DNA of 64,000 bases from Candidatus Dadabacteria bacterium. Lineage in GTDB: Bacteria > Desulfobacterota_D > UBA1144 > Nemesobacterales > Nemesobacteraceae. Position numbers and translations under genes: made by a program. This document shows positions 8,411 to 16,703 of this stretch, in pieces. How positions within the stretch are numbered: position 1 is the stretch's first letter; each line of letters opens with the position of its first letter. The notes beneath the pieces were generated by a model. That model had not been told where the DNA came from. It did not search any database and was given only the letters and a program-made list of their open reading frames with translations. The stretch spans positions 17,917 to 81,916 of the forward strand of contig JAPPFE010000035.1 of NCBI GenBank assembly GCA_028823955.1. Direction: 5' to 3'.

Positions 8411-9573
8411 GAAAGACGTTTCGCCCTCCCTGCACTTATAAAATATTTATAGGTAAAGATAATGCACCCCGCAAACATGAACATTCCCGTTATCGAATAC
8501 ATGTTCGAAAAACCGTAATCTCGCGCTATGAGTCCGAGAGCGAAGGCAAAAAAGTTTATCCCAATGCTAAAAGACATGTTAAACGCTCCCATCGCAGTTC
8601 CCCTTTCATCGTCAAGAGCTCTGTCGATAATCATCGCGCTTATGGTGGGATAGAGAATTCCGTAACCCAGACTGAAGACGAAAGAAACCAGAACGGCGCT
8701 CAAAGTGGAGTTTATGGAAAAAATCATCAGCAAGGACGACACCATGATAAGCATTGAGGGCAGGGCTATTTTCCTTCTCTCAACAATATCTGGAAGCTTT
8801 CCTCCCAGGATCCTGATTAATATGACGGTTACCGAATATGTAAGAAAAAAGCTCCACGCATGAATTCCGTTTTCCTCAAGAAAAACGGAGAAAAAATTAA
8901 GCATGCTTCCAAGCCCCACGGCAATTATAAGATTGACCAGCAGAAGCACGCGGAACCTCTCGGAGAAAACAACGTCGAAAAATCCGCTGAAAATGGATTT
9001 TTCGGATACCCTGAAGTTCCCCTCCCGCGAAAGAAAACACAGAATAAAGGCAAGCAGGCTAAACAAAGAGGTATAGAGAAAGAAGGTCGAGTAGCTGAAT
9101 CTTTCGATCACAATTTCTCCGATAGTAGGTCCGACCGAGTAAGAAGCTATTGTGAAGGCTCCAAAAATGCCGAGTCCGTAAGCCCTTATTTCACTGGGAA
9201 CATAATCGGAAACCGCAGTAGCGGCTGAGGTGAAGAAAAAAGCGAAAGCAATTCCCTGCATGAGTCTCAGGAGAAATATCTTTACGTCAATATCCGATAT
9301 AAAAATATAGAGAAAGGAAACCAGAAACATCAGAAAAGAACCCGCAAGCATGAACCTTCTTCGCCCGTAGTGGTCTATCAGATAAGCTACGAAGGGGATA
9401 GCTCCTATTGAAGTTATGCCAAAGGTGCCCATGACATAGCCTATGCGAGCCTCGTCACCCCCGATATCTTTTATGAAAAGCGGAAGCAGGAAAAAAGAGG
9501 AAAAATTGCAGAAAAAGAAAAAATTTCCCAAAGTGACGAGGGAAAAATCTCTGTACTTTTGTGCAAAAGACAT
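8407..9573 (-). CDS. Major facilitator superfamily transporter
   Basis: A 388-residue inner-membrane protein with about 12 hydrophobic segments in two halves and the typical MFS A-motif-like loop YLIDHYGRRRFMLAG after the second segment. It is the first gene of the operon, followed by trmI with a 4-nt overlap. The substrate cannot be read from the sequence. A nucleoside or drug-type exporter would fit the salvage genes downstream, but that is speculation. The only purine-rich stretch upstream is TTTAGG, directly abutting the ATG. Confidence 0.88.
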   Translation of the reverse strand: MSFAQKYRDFSLVTLGNFFFFCNFSSFFLLPLFIKDIGGDEARIGYVMGTFGITSIGAIPFVAYLIDHYGRRRFMLAGSFLMFLVSFLYIFISDIDVKIFLLRLMQGIAFAFFFTSAATAVSDYVPSEIRAYGLGIFGAFTIASYSVGPTIGEIVIERFSYSTFFLYTSLFSLLAFILCFLSREGNFRVSEKSIFSGFFDVVFSERFRVLLLVNLIIAVGLGSMLNFFSVFLEENGIHAWSFFLTYSVTVILIRILGGKLPDIVERRKIALPSMLIMVSSLLMIFSINSTLSAVLVSFVFSLGYGILYPTISAMIIDRALDDERGTAMGAFNMSFSIGINFFAFALGLIARDYGFSNMYSITGMFMFAGCIIFTYKYFISAGRAKRLS

Positions 9574-9654
9574 CCTAAATGGTGACCCGAAAAAAGAAAG
9601 TGAGAAAGGGAGTTTACATGATTTTATACTTTCTATCAGGACAACTGTAGTTTT

Positions 9655-9682
9655 TTGACATGAAAAGGGCCCATGATATAAT
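9655..9682 (+). promoter_or_regulatory. Consensus sigma-70 promoter of the tRNA-Lys/tRNA-Glu unit
   Basis: A perfect -35 TTGACA (9655-9660), a 16-bp spacer and a perfect -10 TATAAT (9677-9682) lie directly upstream of tRNA-Lys. Transcription would start near 9689, about 6 nt before the mature tRNA. A GC-rich stretch just after the -10 is compatible with a stringent-control discriminator. Confidence 0.9.
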
Positions 9683-9694
9683 ACGGCATCTTCT

Positions 9695-9767
9695 GAGCCG
9701 TTAGCTCAGCTGGTAGAGCAACTGCCTTTTAAGCAGTGGGTCACAGGTTCGAATCCTGTACGGCTCA
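9695..9767 (+). tRNA. tRNA-Lys (anticodon TTT)
   Basis: A complete cloverleaf: acceptor GAGCCGT/ACGGCTC, D stem GCTC/GAGC, anticodon stem ACTGC/GCAGT with loop CTTTTAA, T stem ACAGG/CCTGT with loop TTCGAAT, and discriminator A. The 3' CCA is not encoded (ATT follows). Confidence 0.97.
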
Positions 9768-9776
9768 ATTCTTGCC

Positions 9777-9854
9777 GTCCCCGTCGTCTAGTCAGGCCTA
9801 GGACATCGGCCTTTCACGCCGGTAACAGGGGTTCAAATCCCCTCGGGGACGCCA
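9777..9854 (+). tRNA. tRNA-Glu (anticodon TTC)
   Basis: Acceptor GTCCCCG/CGGGGAC, anticodon stem TCGGC/GCCGG (one G-T pair) with loop CTTTCAC, T arm CAGGG-GTTCAAAT-CCCCT region, discriminator G, and CCA encoded at 9852-9854. It follows tRNA-Lys by 9 nt and shares its promoter. Confidence 0.97.
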
Positions 9855-9942
9855 GAATAATCCCCGGCCTCAATTCGCTAGGTGTTTTCTATACTACGGA
9901 GTCAAGTCTTAACAAGAAGATGGGTTAAAACCGGCTTAAACT

Positions 9943-11502
9943 CTAGACATACTTTTCGTATTCTTTCTCGAAAAGCTCCGAAAGAGTACGAGCCTTGTGA
10001 TCATATTCGTCCGGATCATCCCATGAAAGTCGAGGCTGTAGAAGAGTCGAATCGACTCCAGGGCAATCAACCGGCACGGAGAGGTCAAGTATAGGAACTT
10101 TGACAAACTCTCTGTCGTTAAGCAAACCGCTTACGGCTGCTGTAACAAGAGCTCTTGTGGATGGAAGAGGCATTCTCTTACCGACCCCGAAAGGCCCGCC
10201 GGAAATTCCGGTATTTAGAAGCCATACGTTTACTTTGTGTTTTTCCATTCTCTCTTTCAGCATCGCTCCGTAGAACTTCGGAGGTCTTGGAAGAAAAGGA
10301 GACCCGAAACATGAGCTGAAAGTCGCCTGAGGTTTACTCACTCCCCTCTCGGTGCCGGCAACTTTCGCCGTGTAGCCCAGAAGGAAATAACGCATGGCTT
10401 GGTCGGAATCAAGCTTTGATATAGGGGGCAGGACTCCGAAAGCATCATAGGTAAGCATGAAAATACTTTTGGGAATACTGCCTATTCCTTCCGGAACAAT
10501 ATTTTCGAGCATATCAATCTGGTATGCCCCGCGGGTATTCTCCGTATACCTGTCGCTGTCAAAATCTATCTTTCCTGTTTCCGGATCAAGTTCGACATTT
10601 TCAAGAACCGAACCGAACTTAAGCGCTGCTTGATAAATCTCGGGTTCTGTAGTCGGGCTAAGCTTTATGGTCTTCGCATAACAGCCACCTTCGAAATTAA
10701 AAACCCCTTCATCAAACCAGCCATGTTCGTCATCTCCGATAAGCGCCCTTTCGGGATCAGCAGAAAGCGTGGTTTTCCCAGTTCCCGACAATCCGAAGAA
10801 AAGCGCCACATTTCCGTCCTTTCCGATGTTTGCCGAACAGTGCATTGGAAAAACGTTTTTTTCCGGCAGAAGAAAATTCATGGCGGCAAAAACGGATTTT
10901 TTCATTTCTCCCGCGTAGCGTGTACCACCGATAAGGGCAATTCTTCGGCTTAGGTTAAGAAATATAAAGGTTTCGCTGTTAAGACCGTATTTTTCTGGGT
11001 TGTCTGCCTTAAAACCCGGGGCTGAAATGACTGTAAAACCCACTTCCTTATGCGGAAGCTCAGAAACGCCGGGTCGTATGAAGAGATTATTTACGAAAAG
11101 ATTGTGCCAGGCGAATTCATTAATCACCCTCACGTTTGTTCTGTAGTCCGGATGAGCGCAGACCTGCAGGTCTCTCACGAAAACGTCCTTCCCCTTGAAA
11201 TAATCCATCACCTTCTCGTAAAAGTGATCAAATACCTCTGGTGATACGGGCTTGTTTACCGCTCCCCAGTCTATATTTTTTTCCGTGGAGGGCTCCTTTA
11301 CCACAAATCTGTCCTTGGGGGATCTTCCAGTATGAGGGGAGGTGTAGCCTACAAAAGTTCCACTCTCGCCAATGTGTCCTTCGTTTCTCTTGATCGCCTC
11401 TTCGTAAAGCCTGGGAACGGAAAGGTTGTAGTATACTCCCGAAGGTTTCTTAAGTTGGTGTTTTTCTGAAAGCTCCTTTTCGATTGAAAAATTCTCGGAC
11501 AT
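9943..11502 (-). CDS. pckA: Phosphoenolpyruvate carboxykinase (ATP)
   Basis: A 519-residue ATP-dependent PEP carboxykinase that converts oxaloacetate and ATP to PEP, CO2 and ADP, the entry step of gluconeogenesis. The P-loop GLSGTGKT is at 237-244, the metal/kinase-2 segment IGDDEHGW at 255-262, and the substrate-loop HTGRSPKDRF starts near 57. The ATG at 11502 is chosen because GGAGG lies 9 nt upstream; a TTG five codons earlier would place that ribosome site inside the gene. It is a single-gene unit with its own promoter, next to the tRNA pair and convergent with it. Confidence 0.97.
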   Translation of the reverse strand: MSENFSIEKELSEKHQLKKPSGVYYNLSVPRLYEEAIKRNEGHIGESGTFVGYTSPHTGRSPKDRFVVKEPSTEKNIDWGAVNKPVSPEVFDHFYEKVMDYFKGKDVFVRDLQVCAHPDYRTNVRVINEFAWHNLFVNNLFIRPGVSELPHKEVGFTVISAPGFKADNPEKYGLNSETFIFLNLSRRIALIGGTRYAGEMKKSVFAAMNFLLPEKNVFPMHCSANIGKDGNVALFFGLSGTGKTTLSADPERALIGDDEHGWFDEGVFNFEGGCYAKTIKLSPTTEPEIYQAALKFGSVLENVELDPETGKIDFDSDRYTENTRGAYQIDMLENIVPEGIGSIPKSIFMLTYDAFGVLPPISKLDSDQAMRYFLLGYTAKVAGTERGVSKPQATFSSCFGSPFLPRPPKFYGAMLKERMEKHKVNVWLLNTGISGGPFGVGKRMPLPSTRALVTAAVSGLLNDREFVKVPILDLSVPVDCPGVDSTLLQPRLSWDDPDEYDHKARTLSELFEKEYEKYV

Positions 11503-11537
11503 GGTCGTCGCCTCCAAATTCCCTGTTACCTACAGAT

Positions 11538-11566
11538 TTATGAGTAAAAATCTAGGAAAAAGTCAA
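11538..11566 (-). promoter_or_regulatory. Probable pckA promoter
   Basis: On the minus strand TTGACT (11561-11566), a 17-bp spacer and TCATAA (11538-11543) precede pckA. The implied start near 11531 leaves a leader of about 28 nt that includes the GGAGG site. The -10 is a weak match. Confidence 0.5.
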
Positions 11567-11692
11567 CTGTTTTATTAAAGGAGTTGTAAGATATATAAAG
11601 TTTCCCTTTTTGCAAGAACAAAAACCGAACTTGGCACCATATCCCTGTTCAATCCCCAGAATCCCGAGACCCAGACGGAGAACTCGTCCGAT

Positions 11693-12595
11693 TTATGTCT
11701 TCGCGTTAACTTCCGATATCCACTTTGTTATGGCATCTATCGAATCTTTGGGATTCTCTACGCAGTCGTGTTTCGCCCCCGGTATATAGCGTAACGTCAC
11801 ATCTTCGTTGCCCGACTGATTCATTATGTTCTTAAGTTCCTTGGGTTCCCACACATCAACGATGTCGTCATCTTCTCCGTGGATAAAGAGAACGGGAACC
11901 TTCACATTTTCTATAATTTCACAGGTTTTTGCATAGTAGGCCTGGGGTCCCCTCATATACCACCAAGTCCTGTAAGTAAACATCTCCCCGTCAACCGGGT
12001 TAAAAGAATCTCCCCAGGCTCTGTAGACGATAAATACCTGGTCGTTTTTCTTTTTCTCCGGATTCGGACCCAAAACCTCCCTGGCTTTCAGATAAATATC
12101 ATCATAGGATGGAATACTCCTGTTTTTCTCAAGCCTTCTTTGCTGTGAATACGGCAGAGAATAGGAACACCCTTCCAGTATAAGGCCTTTTATCCCGAAA
12201 GAATCGGTCTGGGACGCATAGTAGACAGCCATGTTGGCCCCCAGGCTGTAGCCCAGCATGAAAATGTTGCGAAACCCTTCTTTTTGGAGAATATCCACCG
12301 ATTCTTTCATCTCATGAATCGTGTCAGGAAAAATCCCCTCGCCCATTATCTGGCCCATAAACGCCATACGGGTATTTACAGAAAGCGTGCTTATATTTTT
12401 TTCCCTGAGAAGAGGGGGAAGTCTAAGGGGGGTTCCTCTCGTGAGAAAATGCCCCAATACTCCGTAGAGATTTATTATTATGGGAGATTCGTAAAGGTCT
12501 TCTTCCGACGCAAACTCAGGGGTGACAAGGAGAGAGTTCACCTCGAATCCGTCTTCAGTCTTATAGGTAAGGAGACTCTTCTGTTCGTTTCCCAT
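11693..12595 (-). CDS. Alpha/beta-hydrolase family protein (second of a tandem pair)
   Basis: A 300-residue serine hydrolase of the alpha/beta fold. The nucleophile elbow GYSLG is at 115-119 (S117), a likely acid lies in GEDDDIVD (about D243), and the histidine in AKHDCVE (H276) completes the triad. The ATG at 12595 is chosen; a TTG nine codons upstream would overlap the preceding gene and neither start has a clear Shine-Dalgarno. It is a clear paralogue of the preceding gene: both share VNTR/INTR, the GYSLG elbow, SYDD/SYDE and TYRTWW/TYKTWW. There is no signal peptide. The substrate is unknown. Confidence 0.82.
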   Translation of the reverse strand: MGNEQKSLLTYKTEDGFEVNSLLVTPEFASEEDLYESPIIINLYGVLGHFLTRGTPLRLPPLLREKNISTLSVNTRMAFMGQIMGEGIFPDTIHEMKESVDILQKEGFRNIFMLGYSLGANMAVYYASQTDSFGIKGLILEGCSYSLPYSQQRRLEKNRSIPSYDDIYLKAREVLGPNPEKKKNDQVFIVYRAWGDSFNPVDGEMFTYRTWWYMRGPQAYYAKTCEIIENVKVPVLFIHGEDDDIVDVWEPKELKNIMNQSGNEDVTLRYIPGAKHDCVENPKDSIDAITKWISEVNAKT

Positions 12596-12602
12596 CGCAG
12601 AA

Positions 12603-13505
12603 TCAGATGAATCTTCTGTCAAGCCATCTTATTATAATATCGCCCATTTCCTCTTCTTTTCCGTCGAGAGTATGGCCGGTATTGAGATAATATGCGGAAA
12701 CATCGTCATTTCCGTTATCTATGGCTATTTGTGCAAGATTATGGGTCTCATCGGGTTTTACGAATTCATCGTTCCATCCCTGCATGAGAAGAATCGGCAG
12801 TTTTATGTTCTTTATCTGCTCGTGGCTTTTTACGGCCCCCGCCTCCGGACCGGCGAGAAACCACCACGTCTTGTAAGTATATATTTCGGTATGCTCCGGC
12901 CGGTAGGAGTTTCCTCTGGCCCTGAAAATAAGAATCGTTCTGTCCTGCTTTGAATCATGGGGATTATCGCCAAGTATCATCTTCGCTTCCTCGTATACCT
13001 CATCGTAGGAAGGCTGGCTTTCCCACTTATTCCATCTTCTTCTTATCGAGTCCGGGATAGAATAAGGAGTAGCGAGGGCAATCACACCCTTTAGCAGCTC
13101 CGACTCGTCGGAATCCTGTTGGCCGCTTTTTACGGAGAGATACCTGAGAATCACCCCTCCACCCAGGCTGTAACCGGAAACAATGATTTTCTCGTAACCG
13201 ATTTCTCCCAAATATCTCACTACGCCGTCTATCTGCGAAATAGTGTCGTCCACTATTCCGAAGCCGAAGAAAAGCCCGAAATTGGCCAGTCTGGTATTTA
13301 TTGCAATAGACGAATAGCCTGCCTTGGCGAGGATCGGCGGTAGGAATCTCTGGCTTCCGTCAAGAAAGTTCCCCAAAAACCCATGAACATGGATAATTAT
13401 AGTCTTTCTTTTTTCGGAGTCGTTATTAAGCGCTCTGTAGTAGAGGGCGTTAACCTTTCCTTTCCCGACTGGTACGGAAATCAGTTCCTGCTCTACATAT
13501 TTCAT
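12603..13505 (-). CDS. Alpha/beta-hydrolase family protein (first of a tandem pair)
   Basis: A 300-residue alpha/beta hydrolase. The oxyanion-region HGFLGNF is at 41-47, the elbow GYSLGGG at 111-117 (S113), the acid is in QGWNDEFV and the histidine in NTGHTLDG near the C-terminus. It is followed 7 bp later by its paralogue, so the pair arose by tandem duplication and is probably one transcript. Esterase, peptidase or thioesterase activity is possible; nothing in the sequence selects one. I see no Shine-Dalgarno before the ATG. Confidence 0.82.
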   Translation of the reverse strand: MKYVEQELISVPVGKGKVNALYYRALNNDSEKRKTIIIHVHGFLGNFLDGSQRFLPPILAKAGYSSIAINTRLANFGLFFGFGIVDDTISQIDGVVRYLGEIGYEKIIVSGYSLGGGVILRYLSVKSGQQDSDESELLKGVIALATPYSIPDSIRRRWNKWESQPSYDEVYEEAKMILGDNPHDSKQDRTILIFRARGNSYRPEHTEIYTYKTWWFLAGPEAGAVKSHEQIKNIKLPILLMQGWNDEFVKPDETHNLAQIAIDNGNDDVSAYYLNTGHTLDGKEEEMGDIIIRWLDRRFI

Positions 13506-13537
13506 TATTAGACACGGTTTTTTTAAGAAGTACTGAT

Positions 13538-13564
13538 ATTATAAAAGTCCTGCGGGCAAGTCAA
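13538..13564 (-). promoter_or_regulatory. Possible promoter of the hydrolase pair
   Basis: The minus strand has TATAAT (13538-13543) with TTGACT (13559-13564) upstream. The spacer is only 15 bp, which weakens the call. The implied leader is about 26 nt. Confidence 0.4.
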
Positions 13565-13647
13565 TAGCGGTGGCAATGAACTCCGATGATTGATAGGAAC
13601 CTTAGCACTCGGAGATACCTCGAATCGTTTGCCTGAAATCGGTAAAT

Positions 13648-13884
13648 TCAGCAATCCGCAGTTTCTATTGTGACTGAATCAGGATTTTGCATTAGAAAAT
13701 CAGCTTTTTTCTTCGCCTCTGCCCAGTCCGGAGCCTCTCCAATCTTTACGAGCGTGTTTTTTGCGGTGGCTTTGAGGAAAAGATGCCCCGTTTTCTTACT
13801 CCAGAAAATCTGCCAGTTATCCCCTTGGAAGTCTCTTAGCCATCCGAAAGGGAAAAATCCAGAATAATCACTGCCGGACTTCAT
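13648..13884 (-). CDS. Small hypothetical protein
   Basis: A 78-residue protein that I do not recognise. It is probably real because the ATG at 13884 has a strong ribosome site (GGGGGAG, 9 nt upstream) and the gene lies just behind the nth terminator hairpin in an otherwise empty stretch. It is rich in aromatic residues in the first half (SGFFPFGWLRDF, NWQIFW) and ends in an alanine/lysine helix (WAEAKKKADFLM). There is no signal peptide, membrane segment or Cys cluster (one terminal Cys). It is soluble and cytoplasmic by appearance. Confidence 0.6.
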   Translation of the reverse strand: MKSGSDYSGFFPFGWLRDFQGDNWQIFWSKKTGHLFLKATAKNTLVKIGEAPDWAEAKKKADFLMQNPDSVTIETADC

Positions 13885-13920
13885 GTGTTTTTTCTCCCCC
13901 TGCGTTCCGTAATTATTTTG

Positions 13921-13946
13921 AAAACCGGGTGGAAATACCCGGTTTT
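13921..13946 (-). terminator. Rho-independent terminator after nth
   Basis: A perfect 10-bp stem AAAACCGGGT/ACCCGGTTTT with a 6-nt loop sits 45 nt beyond the nth stop on the minus strand. The 3' arm ends in T4. It could also act on plus-strand transcription. Confidence 0.75.
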
Positions 13947-13990
13947 GCGCACAAAGCGCTTTCCAAAAACCTCTTTAACGCTAACAGCTC

Positions 13991-14641
13991 TCACGATGCG
14001 TAAAGCTCCTCGAAATACAGGCATACATGGGATATTCCGCACTTCGAACATACGGGCTTTCTAGCCTTGCAGACATTTCTCCCGTGATCGCCCAGAGAAT
14101 TTGAAAAAAATGTCCAGTCTTTTTCCGGAATGCACTTTCTAAGATCAAATTCAATCTTAACGGGATCGGAATTCGAGGTAAGACCAAGTCGGCGGCTTAA
14201 CCTCATTATATGGGTGTCAACTATTATTCCAGGTTTTCTGAAATAATTGCCGATTATAACATTTGCCGTCTTCCTTCCGACTCCCGGAAGTTTGACTAGC
14301 TCTTCCATCTCACAAGGGACTTCCCCCTCGTGTTTTTCTATTATCTCCCTGGAACAGTTTATTATCGCTTTTGCCTTATTTCTGTAAAAACCCGTTGATC
14401 TCACATCGTTTTGGAGTTCTTCCTCTGATGCACAGGAAAATGCCCCTAGGTCCGGGTACTTCTTGAAAAGTCCCGGGGTTATCATATTTACTCGTTTATC
14501 CGTACACTGGGCAGAGAGAATAGATCCGACCAGAAGCTCCGATGCGTTCTTAAAAGCTAGATGACATTTTGCGTCCGGATAGGTTTTCTTCAGAAATTGA
14601 AGAATCTTCCGTGCTTTCTTTTTTACATCTTGGGTATTCAT
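13991..14641 (-). CDS. nth: Endonuclease III
   Basis: A 216-residue bifunctional DNA glycosylase/AP lyase that removes oxidised pyrimidines in base-excision repair. The helix-hairpin-helix LPGVGRKTANV is at 118-128 with the catalytic lysine K124, and the catalytic aspartate D142 is in VDTHI. The [4Fe-4S] cysteines are C191, C198, C201 and C207 in the usual C-x6-C-x2-C-x5-C spacing. The ATG at 14641 is preferred to a TTG four codons upstream. It lies 130 bp downstream of the group II intron and is terminated by the hairpin at 13921-13946. Confidence 0.96.
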   Translation of the reverse strand: MNTQDVKKKARKILQFLKKTYPDAKCHLAFKNASELLVGSILSAQCTDKRVNMITPGLFKKYPDLGAFSCASEEELQNDVRSTGFYRNKAKAIINCSREIIEKHEGEVPCEMEELVKLPGVGRKTANVIIGNYFRKPGIIVDTHIMRLSRRLGLTSNSDPVKIEFDLRKCIPEKDWTFFSNSLGDHGRNVCKARKPVCSKCGISHVCLYFEELYAS

Positions 14642-14811
14642 CCTGAACAGCAAAATATATACGTGAAACTTTTTAAGCTACAAGCTGATGCAGTCAGAAG
14701 GGTAAGGGAGCCTCCTTTGAACTTTTTCCACACTGCCATCTTGTCCGCATAAAAGTGCTTTCTCGAAGACAATCGGGATAGGGGGGAATCTCGCAATTCC
14801 GCCCCTCCCAC

Positions 14812-14845
14812 ACCACCACGCGTACGGGTCCGTACGTGGCGGTTC
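14812..14845 (-). ncRNA. Group II intron domain V hairpin
   Basis: A 34-nt hairpin on the minus strand beginning GAACCGCCACGTACGG and closing CGTGGTGGT matches the length and fold of catalytic domain V. It is followed by a domain VI-like stem (GGGAGGGG ... CCCCCCTATCCC) carrying an A bulge suitable as the branch point. Confidence 0.75.
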
Positions 14846-14857
14846 GATAGATTTAAG

Positions 14858-16261
14858 CTACTGAATCGGACAACAGGAAGCAAGACCAAGTTTCACAAGG
14901 GCATCATTCGGCAAAGCTATTGACAGCGCGGGACTCGCACTGATCCTCCACGGCCCGTGGGGACTGCCCGCGGTCTGCGCCGCCAAGTCCCTGTCGACCC
15001 CAAGACGACGTAATGCCTTGAACCGTGTGCGCCCCCTTTTCCACTGACGCCACGCTATGGCGCGTATCCGCCGCCTTATCCACTTGTCGAGTCTCCTCAA
15101 CACCTCAGGAGTCTCGCACTTGCCGAAATACCCTCGCCACCCAGTTATATAGCGGGACAGCTCCTTGATAAGCTTAGTCAGACTTGTGCCCTTTACGCAC
15201 CGCGTAAGCTCCCGCACCCTCTGCTTGAACCTGCCCAAAGCTTTTGGCGCTACACGACGCTTCGGCGCAGCTCCGGGCGTAAAGCTGAATCCCAGAAACG
15301 ACCGTCTCGCAGGACGGTCTACCGCGCTTTTGGCCGCATTCACCACAAGCTTGAGCCTCTTCCCGAGAAACCCCGCTACCCCTTCCATCACCCGCTTCCC
15401 CGCTCGCCGTGACCGCACATAGATGTTACAGTCATCGGCATAACGCACGAATCGGTGCCCTCTCCTCTCGAGTTCCTTGTCAAGAACATCAAGCATAAGG
15501 TTTGACAGCAGCGGCGACAGCGGGCCGCCTTGGGGCACCCCCATCACCGTCGGACTTACCAGCCCTCCCTCAAGCACTCCGGAGTTAAGATATCCGCGTA
15601 TAAGCTTGAGTATCCGCTTGTCCTCTACTCTTCTGGATAAAAGCCCCATCAGTATGTCGTGGTTCACCTTGTCAAAGAACTTCTCAAGATCAAGATCCAC
15701 CACTATACGATAGCCCGCGCGAATATGCTCCTGCGCGCGTCTTATCGCCTGATGGGCCGAGCGTCCGGGCCGAAACCCGTAGCTGCTCTCGGAGAAACTG
15801 CTGTCCCACCGCTTCCCCAGCACCTGCCCCACCGCCTGCTGGATGAACCGGTCAAGCACAGTGGGCACCCCTAGCGGCCTCTTCCCCCCTCCCCCCTTCG
15901 GTATCTCCACTCGCCTTACCGGCTGGGGACTGTAGCTGCCTTCGAGCAGCCGGGCCCTGATTCCGGGCCAATGCTCCCTAAGATAATCGCCCAGCTCTTC
16001 GACGGTCATTCCGTCTGATCCGGGCGCTCCCTTGTTGCGCCGGACTCGCTCCAGCGCCTTGCACAGATTGCCGGGCTCCAACACCTCTTCCAGTGTCGGC
16101 CCAGCCGCCGGGCGTTCGGTATCGACTCGCGCCACGCAGACTTCGGTCCCTTCGCAAGACCCGCTTCGGGCTTCACCCTCGCTTCTTTTGCCAAAGGCCA
16201 GCTTAAGCTGGATTTTCTGCCGCTCTGCCTGCATGAGCTCGCCGCCCTCACTCCCTTCCAT
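14858..16261 (-). CDS. ltrA: Group II intron reverse transcriptase/maturase (class C type)
   Basis: A 467-residue intron-encoded reverse transcriptase that helps splicing and reverse-transcribes the inserted intron RNA. RT blocks run from NKGAPGSDGMT (77-86) through RRVEIPKGGGGKRPLGVPT (116-134), SYGFRPGRSAHQA (160-172), PQGGPLSPLLSN (243-254) and the catalytic YADD (274-277). The thumb/maturase X region follows (WIRRRIRAIAWRQWKRGRTR). No HNH endonuclease domain is present, as expected for class C. The sequence closely resembles my memory of the Geobacillus GsI-IIC enzyme. All catalytic motifs look intact. An in-frame ATG nine codons in (MQAERQ) is an alternative start. Confidence 0.93.
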   Translation of the reverse strand: MEGSEGGELMQAERQKIQLKLAFGKRSEGEARSGSCEGTEVCVARVDTERPAAGPTLEEVLEPGNLCKALERVRRNKGAPGSDGMTVEELGDYLREHWPGIRARLLEGSYSPQPVRRVEIPKGGGGKRPLGVPTVLDRFIQQAVGQVLGKRWDSSFSESSYGFRPGRSAHQAIRRAQEHIRAGYRIVVDLDLEKFFDKVNHDILMGLLSRRVEDKRILKLIRGYLNSGVLEGGLVSPTVMGVPQGGPLSPLLSNLMLDVLDKELERRGHRFVRYADDCNIYVRSRRAGKRVMEGVAGFLGKRLKLVVNAAKSAVDRPARRSFLGFSFTPGAAPKRRVAPKALGRFKQRVRELTRCVKGTSLTKLIKELSRYITGWRGYFGKCETPEVLRRLDKWIRRRIRAIAWRQWKRGRTRFKALRRLGVDRDLAAQTAGSPHGPWRISASPALSIALPNDALVKLGLASCCPIQ

Positions 16262-16636
16262 CGTTCGGGCCTTCGTTGCTTCGCAACTACTATGCCCTCT
16301 GCTGACTTCTGCGCCGCGTTAACGATCCTTGCGAATCGCTCAGTCCCTCTCCGGGACACAGCGCAGACCTCCCGAGGTAAGACCAGCCGCCTTCACCGCG
16401 CACCCGCCGAATTTACCCAAACGGCACTTGATGACTATGGACTTCGCGATCATTAGCTCGCTCGTCCGACCGCACAGGCCTCGTATCCGGTTCTTGTCCA
16501 TCGGGTCGCGGCTTTGCTGCGCGCTTCCTTCAGACAAAGCCTCGCGACTTTGCCCTTGCGCTTCGCTAATACTTCACCGCCATCAGGTTGTACAGAAGAC
16601 TTACACTTCCGAGCTGCTGGTCATGCTCGGCACACT

Positions 16637-16676
16637 AAAAAAAGGGGGAAATGAAATTCTCAAGTCCCCCTTTTTT
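16637..16676 (-). terminator. Rho-independent terminator of the ferredoxin gene and intron target
   Basis: On the minus strand the hairpin GGGGGA...TCCCCC (16644-16670) is followed by T7 (16637-16643) and preceded by A6, so it reads as a terminator in both directions. It is about 28 nt past the ferredoxin stop. The group IIC intron begins 1 nt after the T-run. Confidence 0.85.
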
Positions 16677-16703
16677 CTCTTTAAAGTACGTTCTTACTGA
16701 ATT

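Larger units (their letters stand above)
14771..16635 (-). mobile_element. Group IIC intron, apparently full length
   Basis: A retroelement of about 1.87 kb on the minus strand. The 5' end is placed at the GTGTGCC motif (first G opposite base 16635), the typical GUGYG start. The 3' end is at ...TATCCCGAT near 14771-14772, after recognisable domains V and VI. It encodes one reverse transcriptase. The insertion point is immediately after the T-tract of the ferredoxin terminator hairpin (16644-16670), the signature target of class C introns. From 16262 to 16635 there is no gene; this stretch holds intron domains I-IV upstream of the reading frame. The ends are inferred by eye and could shift by one or two bases. 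Confidence 0.88.

Noticed and set aside
13602..13610. TTAGCACTC, one arm of a CIRCE element
   Set aside because: The matching GAGTGCTAA is not found 9 bp away and the site is not near a heat-shock gene.
16006..16359. Open frame of 117 codons overlapping the 5' end of the RT gene
   Set aside because: It lies in intron domain sequence in another frame and resembles no known protein; a structured RNA explains the sequence.
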